The notes under the pieces: generated by a model
Databases searched by the model: none
The model's input: the letters and a program-made list of their open reading frames with translations, nothing else
Told to the model about the DNA's origin: nothing
Part shown: in pieces, positions 6,884 to 7,660 of the stretch
Position numbering within the stretch: position 1 is the first letter of the stretch
Layout of the letters: each line of letters begins with the position of its first letter
Source: Gorillibacterium sp.
GTDB taxonomy: Bacteria > Bacillota > Bacilli > Paenibacillales > NBRC-103111
Direction: 5' to 3'
NCBI GenBank assembly: GCA_023511325.1
Contig: JAIMBU010000102.1
Location: 1-7,660, forward strand
DNA length: 7,660 nt
Position numbers and translations under genes: made by a program

Positions 6884-6916
6884 AAAAAAGCCTTCTTCCC
6901 AAAGGGACGAGAAGAC
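6884..6916 (-). terminator. T-box regulated attenuator (intrinsic terminator) in the tyrS leader
   Basis: On the minus strand GTCTTCT-CG-TCCC pairs with GGGAAGAAGGC around TTT. This gives 11 pairs with a 2-base bulge and one G-U, followed by six T (6884-6889). Its 5' arm begins just after the T-box sequence, so it competes with the antiterminator fold. When tRNA-Tyr is charged, transcription should stop here before tyrS. Confidence 0.9.
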
Positions 6917-7170
6917 TTAAGCTCGCGGTACCACCCTAATTAAAGCGATCCTAAGGACCACTTTCACTCGACAAGGAATAACGGGATTGCCCCGGACAAA
7001 AGCTACTGATACAGAAACATTTAATGCCTAAGGCACGTCTATCTGTATGTTCACCCTGCCAGCTCTGGATGGTAATTCGGACTCCTATCTGCGTCGATTC
7101 GCACCACCCATCGACTCTCTGCAAGCTGCTCTAGGCTTCCTATCCGGGATAAATCCCGATCCTTCAATGC
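6884..7170 (-). ncRNA. Tyrosine T-box riboswitch (tyrS leader)
   Basis: This cis-acting leader senses uncharged tRNA-Tyr and then permits read-through into tyrS. Reading the minus strand, Stem I has a base CAGCTT/GAGCTG, an AGAGAG motif, and an upper hairpin GTCGAT/ATCGAC with a GGTGGTGCGA loop. The specifier region GAAT-TAC-CATCC places UAC, a tyrosine codon, at 7072-7074. Downstream come a stem ATACAGA/TCTGTAT enclosing TGCC/GGCA, a small CGGG/CCCG hairpin (Stem III position), and the T-box AGGGTGGTACCGCG (6924-6937). Its UGGU would pair with ACCA, the acceptor end of a tRNA with discriminator A, as in bacterial tRNA-Tyr. The attenuator follows. The leader fills most of the 437-base gap between tyrS and the PBP gene; the rest holds two divergent promoters. 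Confidence 0.95.
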
Positions 7171-7192
7171 TGTATCTTATATTTTAGTTTAT

Positions 7193-7222
7193 TTTATATC
7201 ACATTTGAGTCGTCTGCGTCAA
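7193..7222 (-). promoter_or_regulatory. tyrS promoter
   Basis: On the minus strand TTGACG (7217-7222) and TATAAA (7193-7198) are separated by 18 bases. Transcription would begin near 7186, shortly before the T-box leader, as expected. Confidence 0.7.
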
Positions 7223-7251
7223 TTGTCCCTGTCCTCCTGACTGGGGAATTG

Positions 7252-7260
7252 TGCTATAAT
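7252..7260 (+). promoter_or_regulatory. Extended -10 promoter of the penicillin-binding protein gene
   Basis: TGC precedes a perfect TATAAT (7255-7260), an extended -10 element. No good -35 lies at the right distance (TCCTCC at 7232-7237), which fits an extended -10 promoter. The transcript would have a leader of about 20 bases. Confidence 0.65.
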
Positions 7261-7286
7261 GTAACGTGGAGTTAAGGAGGTTATAC

Positions 7287-7660
7287 ATGAGTCAGAAAAA
7301 TAATGGCAACGCGTCTTCTCCCCTGAAAAAATCTTGGTTAAGAAAAACGGGAAAGGTGCTTTGGCTCACCGTTAAGTGGTCGATTGGGATTTTACTTATC
7401 GGCGGTTTTTTAGCGGCAGGGATCGCATATGGGCGGGTCGCCGCTATATTGAAGGATGAACCAGTACGCAGTCACGAAACCATTATCCAAAAATTGCAGG
7501 AAAACGCCGAAACTGGCTACGTCTATTTCCTCGACGATTCGGTAATTGGGCAATTGCGCACAGACGAAGATCGAACGCTCGCAACCTACGAGGAAATTCC
7601 GAAGAAAATGCGAGATGCCGTCCTTGCTATCGAAGATAAAGATTTCAATAAGCATAATGG
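7287..7660 (+). CDS. Class A penicillin-binding protein (transglycosylase/transpeptidase), 5' part
   Basis: Only the first 124 codons are in the window; no stop occurs before the edge. The product is a bifunctional cell wall synthase anchored in the membrane that would polymerise and cross-link peptidoglycan. The protein starts with a basic cytoplasmic tail rich in Lys and Asn (1-23), then a membrane anchor (about 24-48). An extracytoplasmic linker leads to the start of the glycosyltransferase family 51 domain: YEEIPKKMRDAVLAIEDKDF (101-120), then NKHN and the start of a Gly codon. This matches the family motif 1 (EDxxFxxHxG), with Glu116 as the expected catalytic base. The start has a very strong TTAAGGAGG (7272-7280) 6 bases upstream. 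It is transcribed divergently from tyrS. The transpeptidase domain lies beyond the edge, so a monofunctional transglycosylase cannot be excluded. Confidence 0.9.
   Translation, partial: MSQKNNGNASSPLKKSWLRKTGKVLWLTVKWSIGILLIGGFLAAGIAYGRVAAILKDEPVRSHETIIQKLQENAETGYVYFLDDSVIGQLRTDEDRTLATYEEIPKKMRDAVLAIEDKDFNKHN

Noticed and set aside
7410..7655. Minus-strand open frame near the right edge
   Set aside because: It is antisense to the penicillin-binding protein gene, which has a strong start, membrane anchor and catalytic motif.

Overview
The window looks like chromosomal DNA from a low-to-medium GC Firmicute, most likely Bacillales and perhaps Paenibacillaceae. The reasons are strong AGGAGG-type ribosome sites, consensus sigma-A promoters, a tyrosine-specific T-box leader in front of tyrS, and protein sequences typical of that group. 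The genus call is inference from protein style, not from a database match.

Layout from left to right. (1) Positions 146-3432 hold a tight three-gene ABC-2 exporter cassette: an ATPase and two related permeases, with the second and third genes overlapping by 8 bases. Its order and protein lengths (311, 395 and 385 residues) resemble Bacillus LnrLMN-type drug and antimicrobial lipid exporters. An inverted repeat overlaps the only -35-like element upstream. (2) Positions 3551-4156 encode a single soluble DUF1349 protein, followed by a clear intrinsic terminator. (3) Positions 4245-5521 hold a two-gene unit: a TetR-family regulator with a consensus promoter and a palindromic operator at its predicted transcription start, then a small membrane protein of unknown function built from an internal tandem duplication. 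(4) tyrS lies on the minus strand at 5560-6849, converging on the membrane protein gene. Its terminator overlaps that gene's stop codon, and its leader is a complete T-box riboswitch with a UAC (Tyr) specifier. (5) The start of a class A penicillin-binding protein gene, divergent from tyrS, runs off the right edge and reaches the catalytic glutamate motif of the glycosyltransferase domain.

How the genes work together: the exporter cassette is self-contained, but no regulator for it is visible. The TetR and membrane protein genes probably form a self-repressed unit whose inducer and role are unknown. tyrS and the PBP gene are housekeeping genes sharing a divergent promoter region. The best candidate for something undescribed is the TetR and duplicated membrane protein pair with its clustered half-sites. 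The rest of the window is made of well-known families.
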